The notes beneath the pieces were generated by a model that saw nothing but the letters and a program-made list of their open reading frames with translations, was not told where the DNA came from and ran no database searches. Positions 25,565 through 33,675 of a stretch of DNA of 64,000 nt are shown one piece after another. The DNA is from Prauserella marina. GTDB taxonomy: Bacteria; Actinomycetota; Actinomycetes; Mycobacteriales; Pseudonocardiaceae. A program made the position numbers and the translations under genes. The stretch's first letter is position 1; every line of letters starts with the position of its first letter. Where the stretch lies: contig NZ_CP016354.1 in assembly GCF_002240355.1 (NCBI RefSeq), positions 62,001 to 126,000 on the forward strand, written 5' to 3'.

Positions 25565-25942
25565 CGATCGGCAAGATCCAAACCGCGATCAGACCCCCTG
25601 ATCGACTATCTTGCTCCGCCAAAGCGGCTCATCAAGGGCGCGAGGCGACGAGCGCACGCCGACGACACAGCAGCAAGCGCCAGCGAGCTTCCGCTTCCAG
25701 CTCCGCAACCGGCCGACGCTCACACAGACCGGTGCGCCGAACGTCACGAGGACGCGCTGACGCGCGTGCGCCGCTGAGGCGTCGCAGCGACGGCGGGGAG
25801 ACTGGCTGTCGGGCTGGGATCGAATCGGCGCGTCACAGGGACGACACTGGGGAGCCCATCGGGGCGGGCTGGACCCGAACCAGGTCCGATGTTTGTCTCT
25901 GCCCCCTCCCCACCACCGCATTCGCCCGATAGCTTGATGATC
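25565..25942. other. 378-bp gene-free region upstream of mobC, candidate oriT region
   Basis: No convincing gene lies between mobC (-) and the small gene at 25943 (+). By position this is where an oriT and the divergent promoters would be expected. The short arm pair CCGC / GCGG around AAA near 25617-25630 is the only inverted repeat I noted. I cannot identify a nic site by eye. Confidence 0.35.
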
Positions 25943-26296
25943 ATGAGTGACAAGAGCATTGAACAAGAGGTACGCGCGGTACTCAGGCAGAACCTGCCCA
26001 TCCTGCGCGAGCTACGCAAGGCGATCACCGACGTGGAAAAGTGCGTAGACCGGGAGAAGGTCGCACACGAGGCCACGCTCGCGGCCGTGGAACACGCACG
26101 GGCCATGCACGCATCGGCGCTCAAGGAAGGGTGGTCCGAGAAGCAACTGCGTGCCCTGCGCTTAGTACCCGCACCCGCCAAACGTAGGCGCGGCAAGACC
26201 AACCACAAGAGTTCCCGACCAGCGGCCCCCGACACCACCAATGGCGACAGCGCCCAGCCGACGGCCGCCGAGCCACCGCCGGTTCAGCCAGGGTGA
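25943..26296 (+). CDS. Small coiled-coil protein with basic tail
   Basis: From ATG 25943, MSDKSIEQEVRAVLRQNLPI, 117 residues. A helical N-terminal 75 residues (LRELRKAITDVEKCVDREKV) is followed by a basic, Pro-rich tail (APAKRRRGKTNHKSSRP). It might bind nucleic acid. It is transcribed away from mobC. The frame opens at 25889, but the first 18 residues are Pro/Ser-rich and probably not translated. Confidence 0.6.
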   Translation: MSDKSIEQEVRAVLRQNLPILRELRKAITDVEKCVDREKVAHEATLAAVEHARAMHASALKEGWSEKQLRALRLVPAPAKRRRGKTNHKSSRPAAPDTTNGDSAQPTAAEPPPVQPG

Positions 26297-26658
26297 GCTG
26301 GGAGCGGGCATGGCGCGCTCACGTCGGCGGGAGCGCGCCAATATGACCGTTGCCTACAATCAGTGGCAGCACCGGAAACGCCAAGTTGGATGGGGCGAGC
26401 ACGCACTGACACTTCGTCGAACGTTGAGGGCTTGCCCATGAACATGTTCGACGCGTGGGCAGATAGAGGCGGCAGGCTGGCTTTGGTACTTGGAGGCCGG
26501 TGCGGCGCAGCGGGTGGGCACTGTGGGAAAACGTCCGCACACACGAAAATGCCCCCGGCAGAAACCGGGGGCATTTGATGTTGGGGTGCTATTCGTTACG
26601 GCGGCTGAGCATGGAGGGAAGCTGGCGAGTATCGAGTGGGGCCAGACCTCCGGCGCGC
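26297..26658. other. Gap of about 360 bp with no convincing gene
   Basis: Short frames exist on both strands but none has coding-like composition or a Shine-Dalgarno. The only structure is the terminator at 26548-26575. Confidence 0.5.
26548..26575. terminator. Bidirectional rho-independent terminator
   Basis: AATGCCCCCGG-CAGAAA-CCGGGGGCATT is a perfect 11-bp stem with a 6-nt loop. An A-run precedes it and T residues follow, so it can work in both directions. It lies between the gene ending at 26296 (+) and the one ending at 26659 (-). Confidence 0.8.
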
Positions 26659-27753
26659 CTACGCGGCGATCGGGGCGGGCTCCGCCTCCTCGTCGGTTGC
26701 CGCGCTGGATACGGCAGACAGAACCGGCGTGTTGTCGAGCTGGCGGCAGTCCAGGCACAATCCGCGCCGAAGCTGGCGAATGCCTCCGCACTGCTCGCAC
26801 GTTCCACCAACGATCGACGTCACCGGCGCGACGGTGGGCCGTTCTTCGGGCTGGGTGGCCGGTGTGGCTTCGGCGTCGGGCTGCGCCCTCGGCGTTCCGG
26901 GCTCGGGTAGCGAGTGAGCCTGCACCCACGCGGCGACGGTGGCACGCTCGCGCGGGTCGGCGTAGCGCTTCCACTCGCGGCGCAGGATGCCGCGCGCGCT
27001 GGTTCCGACGCGCTCCGCGATGAAAGCGCAACGGGCTTCGATTGCCTGCGCGCGGGTGTGACCGGCGGGCAGCTCGGTAATGCCGGGGCGGCCGGACTCC
27101 CGGCAGTCTCCGCACAGACCATCGTCACCGTGCCCGGCGCGTACCCGGTCGGTGGCGACGTCGGCGGCGGCGCGCTCAAGCCAGCACGCGACGCACGGCA
27201 GGCCGCGCACGTCGGGAACTCCGGCCTTGTCGTAGTCCAGTCCGGAGGCGTAGACATGCGCATCCTGCGCGCGCTCGTCGCGGTCCTTGGTCTGCTGCCC
27301 CTCGGCGACTCCGGCGCGCTCGGTGAAGTAGCGGGCGGCGGCGGCTTCCTGGCGGGCTTGTCGCTGGGTGCGCTGGGCCTTGCGGCGGGTCGGGTCGTAG
27401 CTGCGGCGGCTGTTGCGCGGCGCGCGGTAGTTGTCGCGTCCGTAGCGGGACGGCGCGGCGGGCTCGGCCTGCGGGCGGTACTGGCCGTTGTCCTGCTCGG
27501 GCGCACACGCGGCGATCAGGGCGCGGTGGGTTTCGTCGGTGGTGCGGCGCCATGCGTTGCGCAGCTTTTCCACGGCGATACGGTGCGGGTACTGCTCCAA
27601 GGTGGACGCGCACCGGCCGATCAGGGCGAGCGATGCGCCGTCGGCGACGTTCAGCAATTCCCGCATTTCGCGCTTGGCGCGGCGGTTGTCACCCTCCTTG
27701 ACCAGGATCGCGACCTGAAAAAGAGCATCAGAAATCGTCGTCGTCTGCGACAT
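26659..27753 (-). CDS. Hypothetical protein with zinc-binding Cys pairs, 364 aa
   Basis: Starts MSQTTTISDALFQVAILVKE. The N-terminal 75 residues are helical. A basic, Arg/Gln-rich middle (RRKAQRTQRQARQEAAAARY) follows, then two Cys pairs in the middle (LPCVACW ... GLCGDC) and a C-terminal zinc ribbon (GGTCEQCGGIRQLRRGLCLD CRQLD). Nucleic-acid binding is likely. No catalytic motif is recognised. It stands alone beside the 27.75-28.44 kb non-coding region, so a link to replication or copy control is possible but unproven. Confidence 0.65.
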   Translation of the reverse strand: MSQTTTISDALFQVAILVKEGDNRRAKREMRELLNVADGASLALIGRCASTLEQYPHRIAVEKLRNAWRRTTDETHRALIAACAPEQDNGQYRPQAEPAAPSRYGRDNYRAPRNSRRSYDPTRRKAQRTQRQARQEAAAARYFTERAGVAEGQQTKDRDERAQDAHVYASGLDYDKAGVPDVRGLPCVACWLERAAADVATDRVRAGHGDDGLCGDCRESGRPGITELPAGHTRAQAIEARCAFIAERVGTSARGILRREWKRYADPRERATVAAWVQAHSLPEPGTPRAQPDAEATPATQPEERPTVAPVTSIVGGTCEQCGGIRQLRRGLCLDCRQLDNTPVLSAVSSAATDEEAEPAPIAA

Positions 27754-28023
27754 GAATTGTTCCCCACTACTGATTTTTTGCGAATCACCGGGTTTGCCGT
27801 CCCGGTTTGTCTTACAGTCCTTAGTCTAGGGGATCGCGGGCCTATTTCTCAACCCGTGGCGGCTATTTTCTCCCTCCAATTTGGGCGACTTTTCGACTCT
27901 ACGCAACCGCTCTACCAGTGGCTTTACCCACAAAATAGGTGAGCAACCCTTGCCAGTGCAATTGTTGCATTAAATGATTGATACCCTTTTTCCTCCCGTC
28001 CCCCTCGTACGTGCCATTCCTTG

Positions 28024-28117
28024 TGCCACGTCAGGTGGGTCAAGGGTGGGCCCCGAAAAATCTTCGGAGCTTGCGGAGAAGAATTTTTTGGGTGCCCTTG
28101 ACCCACCTGACGTGGCA
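28024..28117. repeat. Perfect 23-bp inverted repeat with internal hairpin
   Basis: The left arm (28024-28046) begins TGCCACGTCAGGTGGGTCAA; the right arm (28095-28117) is its exact complement, ending CCTGACGTGGCA. The 48-bp spacer holds GGGCCCC and a second imperfect hairpin (GAAAAATCTTC with GAAGAATTTTTT). The T-rich run inside points to a terminator or an origin-like cruciform rather than a coding sequence. Confidence 0.7.
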
Positions 28118-28342
28118 TAAGACCCTTCCGGCACGAGGGGGGCGCTGGTGACGCGCGGCCGCCACGCCGTGGATCTGCCCGGTCGCGTCGAGCCCGGCGG
28201 CCGGCGACGTGGTTACACTGGGGCTCGCGCCGGGTTCGGGTTTCTACTGAGCCCAGCGAATCCCCGGCGCACCGTGCCGCGCAGCTTTTGCCGGATCGTC
28301 GCTCGCGACGGTTAGCCTTCGGGCTACTGCGCACGGCACAGT

Positions 28343-28372
28343 AGGCGTGCCTGGCTTCAGCCGGGCACGCCT
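28343..28372. terminator. Strong hairpin downstream of HNH 3' fragment
   Basis: AGGCGTGCCTGGC-TTCA-GCCGGGCACGCCT has a 13-bp stem with one G-T pair. It lies 72 nt beyond the stop at 28444 of the minus-strand HNH fragment and probably terminates it. Confidence 0.55.
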
Positions 28373-28443
28373 TCGCCGTTTCTGGCTCTTACCGGCCACG
28401 CTGGCACGCCCGCCGAGACGGGAGCTGGCAGGCGGCGGACGGG

Positions 28444-28743
28444 TCAGGGGAATAACGCGGTCTGCGCGGGGTCGATCTGCATCAGGACGGCCCGGACGCG
28501 GGCTTCGTCCCAGCCGTCGCGCACCGCGGCGGCCAGAGCACGTGAACGTTCCGCGCGTTCGTGGCGGGCGAGGCCGGACCACGGCCTGATCCACCAGCGT
28601 TGGCGGCCACCGCCGCGGCCCTTGGCGGCCATCCGGCGAAGGTTGTCGGCCTGGGTCGAGGGCCAGATGTGGCTGATCGCGGGGTCGGGGTGCGCGCGCA
28701 CGCAGATCGGGTTGTCGCAGACGTTGTGGATGGGGTTCTGCAT
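28444..28743 (-). pseudogene. 3' part of an HNH-endonuclease-like gene split by the 13.7-kb element
   Basis: The frame reads (MQNPIHNV)CDNPICVRAHPD, then NLRRMAAKGRGGGRQ and ends PAQTALFP. The HNH-type zinc/active-site stretch CDNPICVR has no N-terminal half here. The matching 5' half is at 42423-42818. Joined at CAGAC (28718-28722 with 42427-42431), the two give a continuous frame GQVVEHVVCDNPICVRAHPD. The ATG at 28743 lies inside the element and may allow translation of this stub, but the parent gene is broken. Confidence 0.8.
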
Positions 28744-28849
28744 TGACCGTTGACCACTTAGTGGCGCCGCCCGTCGTTGCTGGCAGCAGTCCGTTCGACG
28801 TCCAGCTCCGCGGCGAGGATGTCGGTGGTCGCAGCTAGGCTGCCAGGTC

Positions 28850-29362
28850 ATGACCGAGGATGCGGTCGAGCCGCCGTTCGCTCTGTCGGGCTTGTCCCCG
28901 CGGGCGATTCGGGATGCGGTGCTGGAGGAGGAGCGGGCCGGGTTCGAGCGGCAGTTCCGCGCGGCCCTGGATGTGGCGGGCGAGACGCTGGACCTGACCG
29001 GGGTCGAGACGGTGTTGCGGGCGTGGCAACGCATCGGCGAGCTGACCGAACGCGACGGCCGGGAGAAGCGGCGCGAGGTCCTGGCGCGAGCGGTCCGGGT
29101 GTGGCGCAACCGGGACAACCCTGACCCCGAGCGGGATCGCCAGTCGCGGGAGTTCGAGGAGCGCTTGTGGGCGCGGCTGAGCGAGGAACAGCGTCAGCGG
29201 GTGCTGGCGCATCGGGAGCAAGTTCGTCGCCAGGTCGAGGTCGGCGAGCCGGTCACCGACTCGCAGGGCCGGCCGATGGGTGAATCTGAGCCGTATGTCT
29301 TGGTGCCGTTGGACGAGCTGTCCTTCGACGACGATGCCGAGATCGCAGCCGAACGTCCGTGA
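28850..29362 (+). CDS. DUF6247-family protein (element cargo)
   Basis: Starts MTEDAVEPPFALSGLSPRAI, 170 residues. RDAVLEEERAGFERQFRAAL then LDLTGVETVLRAWQRIGELT matches the DUF6247 core also seen at 7719-8057. An extra C-terminal half (SEEQRQRVLAHREQVRRQVE, ending YVLVPLDELSFDDDAEIAAE) is absent from the shorter copy. No toxin-like gene follows: the next gene is convergent. It may be an orphan or solitary antitoxin-like regulator. Confidence 0.7.
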   Translation: MTEDAVEPPFALSGLSPRAIRDAVLEEERAGFERQFRAALDVAGETLDLTGVETVLRAWQRIGELTERDGREKRREVLARAVRVWRNRDNPDPERDRQSREFEERLWARLSEEQRQRVLAHREQVRRQVEVGEPVTDSQGRPMGESEPYVLVPLDELSFDDDAEIAAERP

Positions 29363-30388
29363 TCAGCCGAGGCCGGGCGTGTCGCCGGTGCTGGCGCGGC
29401 TGGTTTCCCGGGCGGCGTCATGGATGATCTGGGCGAGCAGCTCGGGGTCGTCGTGGTTGATGTGGTGGTCGGCGTGCCGGGCCCAGATCTGGGTGGTGTT
29501 GGTCGACATGTCGAGGAACTCGGCCTGAAGCTCGAGCCAGGGCGGATACCAGTCGTCGCGGCCGACCGGCCCGGCGGTGACCACGGTGATCGGCAGGTCG
29601 CCGAGGTCGCGGGCCTCGGTGCGCAGGGGCTGCCGGCCGAGGAGCAGGCCGATGAATTCCTGGACCACTGCGCGCCGGTTGCGGGCGCTGAGATAGCGCG
29701 CGAGGTGCGCGTCGACGAGGTCGGCGGGGACTTCCCGTTCCGCGTCCTGCCGCAGCTCGGGCAGGAGGCCGAGGGCGAGCCGCAGACGTCGCCAGCCCAG
29801 AACCCTCAGCCGCCAGCGGGCGGCATATTTCCAGAGTTCGGCGTCGCCGATGCTGGGGTCGGCTTCGTGCAGGCGCTGGTATTGGTCCTCGTGGCTGGAG
29901 TCGACCAGGATCAGCCGCGCGACCCGCTCCCGATGCCGGGCGGCGAACAACCGGGCGATCAGGCCGCCGACGGAGTGCCCGACGAGGATCACCGGGTCGG
30001 TGATGCCGAGCGCGGTGATCAGGGCGTCGACTTCGTCGGCCATCGCGCTGATCGTGCGGGGCCAGGGCGCTGGGTCGCTCCAGCCGACGCCGCCGCGGTC
30101 GACCAGGACGAGCGTCGCGTCGCTTCTGTCGGCGAGGGCGCGTTGGACGCGGACCCATTCGTCGGCCGGGGTGCTCAGCGACGGCAGCACGATCACTGCC
30201 GGCTCGCTGCTGCCGGACCGGAACACGTGCAGCCGACGGCCGCCGATGTCGATCAGCTCGCCGGGGGGCGGGAACCGGCGGGCGTCCCGGCGTTCGGCGA
30301 GCCGCTGATAGGTGGCGCTGGCCGCGCCCAGCGTGACGGCGCCGGCGGCGAGCAGGGTGCGGCCGCGCCGCAGGAGCCGTGCCGCCAT
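29363..30388 (-). CDS. Alpha/beta-fold hydrolase with N-terminal membrane anchor
   Basis: From ATG 30388, MAARLLRRGRTLLAAGAVTL is a signal or membrane anchor. IDIGGRRLHVFRSG opens the fold. The nucleophile elbow is VILVGHSVGGLIARL (GHSVG). Asp in LILVDSSH and His near WARHADHHINHDDPELLAQI complete a plausible triad. Substrate unknown. It overlaps the HAD gene by ATGA and is the last gene of the cargo operon. The stop touches that of the convergent DUF6247 gene. Confidence 0.85.
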   Translation of the reverse strand: MAARLLRRGRTLLAAGAVTLGAASATYQRLAERRDARRFPPPGELIDIGGRRLHVFRSGSSEPAVIVLPSLSTPADEWVRVQRALADRSDATLVLVDRGGVGWSDPAPWPRTISAMADEVDALITALGITDPVILVGHSVGGLIARLFAARHRERVARLILVDSSHEDQYQRLHEADPSIGDAELWKYAARWRLRVLGWRRLRLALGLLPELRQDAEREVPADLVDAHLARYLSARNRRAVVQEFIGLLLGRQPLRTEARDLGDLPITVVTAGPVGRDDWYPPWLELQAEFLDMSTNTTQIWARHADHHINHDDPELLAQIIHDAARETSRASTGDTPGLG

Positions 30389-30996
30389 CAGCGGGCCGCC
30401 GAGGCCAGGTCCAGCGGCGCGGTGAACGGGGTGCGGTGGGCGATGCGGGCTTCGCGCAGGTGCTTGCGTTCGGTGAATTCTCGCCGTCCGGGACCGAAGA
30501 CCAGGGCGGCGTGCAGGTCGACCGGGTCGCAGCCGTGCAGCCGCTCGAAGCGGCGGCCGGCGTAGCCGTGACGGCGGAGTTCGGTGACGATGTCGGGTTC
30601 GTCGTCGACGAATGCGGCGAGGTAGCCGTCGCGGAGGCGGCGGTCGACGATCCAGCAATGTTGCAGCTTGACCTCCAGCGCGGCCTGGGTGCCGGCCTTG
30701 TTGGGGCGGGAGAACACCGCGGCCGCGGGCGGCAGCCCAGCTGCGGCCAGCCAGGATCGGGTGGCCGGGATCGTGAAGTCGGGCCGGGTCGTGGAGTAGA
30801 TGACGGTGAACCCGAGCGCGGCGGTCGCGGCGACCAGGTCGCGGCCGGCGTCGAACACGGTGGCTTCGCCGAGGCGGGCGAAGAACTGCTGCCAGACGTC
30901 CCGCCGCCAGGGTTTGGGGCCGAGTTCGTCGGTGACCGCGGACATGTCCGCCAGCCCGCCGTCGATGTCGAACAGCACGACGCCCTCTCCGCTCAT
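30388..30996 (-). CDS. HAD-superfamily phosphatase-like protein
   Basis: Starts MSGEGVVLFDIDGGLADMSA: the motif I DxDG has both acidic residues. Motif II is VIYSTTRPDF, motif III Lys is in SRPNKAGTQAALEVKLQ, and motif IV is FVDDEPDIV. The layout resembles the small HAD phosphatases found in polynucleotide-kinase-type repair proteins. The C-terminal 60 residues (FERLHGCDPVDLHAALVFGP) are extra. Substrate unknown. Member of the GntR-linked operon. Confidence 0.78.
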   Translation of the reverse strand: MSGEGVVLFDIDGGLADMSAVTDELGPKPWRRDVWQQFFARLGEATVFDAGRDLVAATAALGFTVIYSTTRPDFTIPATRSWLAAAGLPPAAAVFSRPNKAGTQAALEVKLQHCWIVDRRLRDGYLAAFVDDEPDIVTELRRHGYAGRRFERLHGCDPVDLHAALVFGPGRREFTERKHLREARIAHRTPFTAPLDLASAAR

Positions 30997-31084
30997 GCCA
31001 GGGACAGTACGAGCCCCCGACGCCTGCGGTCCTCAACGACACCCGTCCTGAACTGCGGTATTGACGTTTGTGCGGCCACGATCG

Positions 31085-31444
31085 TCACGGTTCCAGTCGC
31101 CAGCGCAGGGTGGGCTCGCGGACGGCCTCGGGTCGGCGGGGTTGGTCGCGGCGGAGCAGGACCGAGAGCCGGCCGTGCGCGGCGACCAGTTCGGAGGCGG
31201 TTTCGTTGTGGCGGCGGGCTTTCGCGTAGCCGAACGCGCGTCGCAGCGCGGTCAGGGTCTCCGGCTCGGCGGCCGCGAGCAACGCCGTGGCTTGGCCGGT
31301 GGTGTCCGCGAGACCGGCGAGCATGGCGGTGACCTCGGGCGTGCCGGGAGCGACCGTGAGTGCGGAGACCAGAAGGCGCAGCTGGGTGTGTAGCCCGTAG
31401 AGCACCGCCAGCGGATCGGCGCTGGGCTCGACGTTCGTGGTCAC
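31085..31444 (-). CDS. Small hypothetical protein of the cargo operon
   Basis: From GTG 31444, preceded by GGAGGA at a good distance: VTTNVEPSADPLAVLYGLHT then QLRLLVSALTVAPGTPEVTA. 119 residues, helical, no known motif. It lies between the aaRS-like and HAD genes. The frame is open to 31528, but the region before 31444 reads as leader. Confidence 0.6.
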   Translation of the reverse strand: MTTNVEPSADPLAVLYGLHTQLRLLVSALTVAPGTPEVTAMLAGLADTTGQATALLAAAEPETLTALRRAFGYAKARRHNETASELVAAHGRLSVLLRRDQPRRPEAVREPTLRWRLEP

Positions 31445-31534
31445 CGTGTCCTCCCCCGGCCCGCTGGTGCGGCCGCCGGGGAGACGCGCCGCCAAGCTGC
31501 GTGTGACGCGACGGTCAGGGCTCATCACGCGGTG

Positions 31535-33025
31535 TCACTGGCTGATCGGGCGGGGCGGGTCGACGAGTTCGATGCCGATGGCGACGACGCCGAGGGCTTC
31601 GCGCTCGGGCGGATAGATCTGGCGGATGTTCGCGAGCTGGTCCTCGCGGGTGGCGAGCGGGTTGACCGAGGCGACTTCCTCGTGGTCGAACATCTCGTCG
31701 AAGTCGCTGTAGCGGGCGATGCGGGTGACGCGGGTGAGGACGTCGTCGCCCTGGCAGCGGAACCGGATCAGCGAGCCTTCCTTGATCTTTTTGCGGCTGG
31801 AGTCGTTGACCCGGATCTCGGTGGTCTTGCGGCCGGCGGCGATGAGGTCGAAGTAGCGCTTGTAGATGCCCATTTCGTGGGCGCGGACCAGGGGTTCGGT
31901 GGGGCGGGTGGTCATGAGTCTGCCTAGTTCCTTGACGGTGAACGAGCGGAAGAAGTGCTTGGGGTCGGTGAGCAGTTCCCCGACCAGCCAGACCAGCGCG
32001 TCGACGTAGTTGTCGACGTCGCCGGGCCAGGCGGTGGTGTCGAGCATCCAGGGCTCGACGTCGGCGGGGAGGGCGTCGCGGCCGTGTTCGCGCAGCAGCG
32101 ACTTCGACAGCTTCGCTCCGGTCGGGGCGAGGACCTGGGGTGTGAAGATCCGTGACGGCATTCGCGCCGGCGGGGTGTCCAGGGCGCCGTGGGCGCCGTC
32201 GACGAGCTGGCAGCCGAAGGTCCAGTCGCCTCCCTTCATCATCACGTGCAGCGTGCGCTCATCGCGGCCGAGCGCGCGTTCCTTGACCAGGTTCCGATAG
32301 AGCGTGGCCAGGTCCAGGTAGGGCGCATCGTCTTCGGGGTCGATGTGCGCCTCGTAGCGGCCGTGGTCGAAGCAGGCGGCGGTGAAGGTGGCGCCGTCCT
32401 CGTCGAGGTGGGCGAGCTTGGTGCGGTCGGCGCGTTTCTCCGCCCAGCCGCACTCGGGACAGGGAATCCGGACGTGGACGACGCCGTGGCTGGGCGCCAT
32501 CCACCAGCGGATGTCCTCCAGGCGTTCGAGGGTGCGCAGGAACTCCGCGCGGAAGCCGGGGCTGGCCTGCTGGTCGGTGTAGGTCTCCACCGCGTAATCG
32601 GTATCGGTCGCCTCCGACAGCGAGTCGAAGAATCCCCGGTAGTAGCCCTCGATCAGCTCGCCGATCTTGTCCTTGCCCAGCGCGTGGTAGTAGGTCTGCT
32701 GGTAGGCGTGGTGGGTTTCCGGGTCGAGCACGACGTCGTAGGGCGCGTTATCGAGGGCGCCGAACCGCACGACGGTGTCGATGGAGAACTCCCGGCGCGC
32801 GATCTTGGCCAGCAGGAACGCCGCGGTCTGGACCAGGTTCGTCCCGAGGTGCGGGGCGCCGTTGATCTGGGTGCCGACCACGAACTCGATCCGCGCCGGC
32901 CGGGCCGCGAGGACGCGGGGGCGCAGGATGTCGATCGAGCGCAGCAGCGCGTTGGCCAGCACGCTGTTCGGCGAGAGCAGCAGCTGGGCGGTGTCTGCTT
33001 TTCCGTTGCGGGACAACGAGATCAC
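31535..33025 (-). CDS. Class I lysyl-tRNA-synthetase-like catalytic domain fused to an ASCH domain
   Basis: 496 residues. EFVVGTQINGAPHLGTNLVQ carries a HIGH-like motif (PHLGTN), and VLAPTGAKLSKSLL carries a KMSKS-like motif. Between them CPECGWAEKRADRTKLAH ... FTAACFDHG resembles the zinc insertion of class I LysRS. The anticodon-binding domain is missing. Residues about 390-490 (MGIYKRYFDLIAAGRKTTEI, then KKIKEGSLIRFRCQGDDVLT) form an ASCH domain, an RNA-binding fold. It should adenylate an amino acid or related acid, but need not charge a normal tRNA. Fourth from the GntR gene in a minus-strand operon. Confidence 0.8.
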   Translation of the reverse strand: MISLSRNGKADTAQLLLSPNSVLANALLRSIDILRPRVLAARPARIEFVVGTQINGAPHLGTNLVQTAAFLLAKIARREFSIDTVVRFGALDNAPYDVVLDPETHHAYQQTYYHALGKDKIGELIEGYYRGFFDSLSEATDTDYAVETYTDQQASPGFRAEFLRTLERLEDIRWWMAPSHGVVHVRIPCPECGWAEKRADRTKLAHLDEDGATFTAACFDHGRYEAHIDPEDDAPYLDLATLYRNLVKERALGRDERTLHVMMKGGDWTFGCQLVDGAHGALDTPPARMPSRIFTPQVLAPTGAKLSKSLLREHGRDALPADVEPWMLDTTAWPGDVDNYVDALVWLVGELLTDPKHFFRSFTVKELGRLMTTRPTEPLVRAHEMGIYKRYFDLIAAGRKTTEIRVNDSSRKKIKEGSLIRFRCQGDDVLTRVTRIARYSDFDEMFDHEEVASVNPLATREDQLANIRQIYPPEREALGVVAIGIELVDPPRPISQ

Positions 33026-33063
33026 ACTCCCCTTTTGTGTGTTGCGTTGGCGGGCAACGGTTG

Positions 33064-33675
33064 TCAGGCTGCTCGGCTGGGTTTGGGCAGGCGCAGGTTG
33101 GAGCAGATGAAGTCCAGCCGCGCCGCGGCGGCGTCGGGGGCGACGAACACCGGCTGGTAGCCGGCGTCGAAGTAGCCCTGCACGATCAGCTCGTGAACCC
33201 GGCGGATCTCGCGGTCCTTGGCCCAGACGATGTCGTCGGGGTCCTCGAAGGTGTCCAGCGGGTCGAGCACGAAGACCGCGTCGTAGCGATAAAGCCGGGT
33301 CGCTTCCTCCAGTTCGGCGGTGGGGCGCAGCCCGAAGAACGCGTCCCAGCCGTAGCCGTCGGGGATGCCGCGGTTGTAGAACCTGATCCCGTGCTTGTGG
33401 GCGGTGTATTCGGCGACGAACGCCTCCAGCACCTCCAGCGAATACTCGCGCCGGTCCTCGCGCAGCAGGTGCCGGCCCAGCCGTTCGCGGTGCTTGCGGT
33501 AGATCTCCCGGCCCGGTTCCTCAGCCATGCAAGGAATCCCGGCGGCGTGGATCGCCGCGATCAGGTCGTCCTTGCCCGAGGAGGGGCCGCCGGTGATCAC
33601 GTAGCGACGCGGGTCGCCGGAGGCCGCGGCCTCGAGGGCGGCGGTCAGGGCGGGGTTGGTGGGTGTGCTGGTCAC
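33064..33675 (-). CDS. P-loop NTPase/kinase (AAA_28 / NadR-like)
   Basis: From GTG 33675, which overlaps the previous stop (GTGA): VTSTPTNPALTAALEAAASG then RRYVITGGPSSGKDDLIAAI. The Walker A is GGPSSGKDD. MAEEPGREIYRKHRERLG, FYNRGIPDGYGWD and VFVLDPLDTFEDPDDIVWAK follow as in Ttd14/AAA_28 nucleoside-kinase-like proteins. Probably a small-molecule or nucleotide kinase. 38 nt before the aaRS-like gene. Confidence 0.78.
   Translation of the reverse strand: MTSTPTNPALTAALEAAASGDPRRYVITGGPSSGKDDLIAAIHAAGIPCMAEEPGREIYRKHRERLGRHLLREDRREYSLEVLEAFVAEYTAHKHGIRFYNRGIPDGYGWDAFFGLRPTAELEEATRLYRYDAVFVLDPLDTFEDPDDIVWAKDREIRRVHELIVQGYFDAGYQPVFVAPDAAAARLDFICSNLRLPKPSRAA

Larger units (their letters stand above)
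27754..28443. other. 690-bp non-coding region, locally AT-rich, structured
   Basis: No credible gene on either strand. The stretch 27.85-28.02 kb is clearly more AT-rich than its surroundings (for example ATTGTTGCATTAAATGATTG). It is followed by the 23-bp inverted repeat at 28024-28117 and a hairpin at 28343-28372. This composition fits a replication or partition site or a long regulatory leader. Confidence 0.45.

Noticed and set aside
25565-25942. Exact oriT nic site
   Set aside because: Position is right, but I found no convincing nic consensus or long inverted repeat by eye.
27924-28334. Minus-strand frame across the 23-bp inverted repeat
   Set aside because: No coding character; residues follow the palindrome and the AT-rich stretch.
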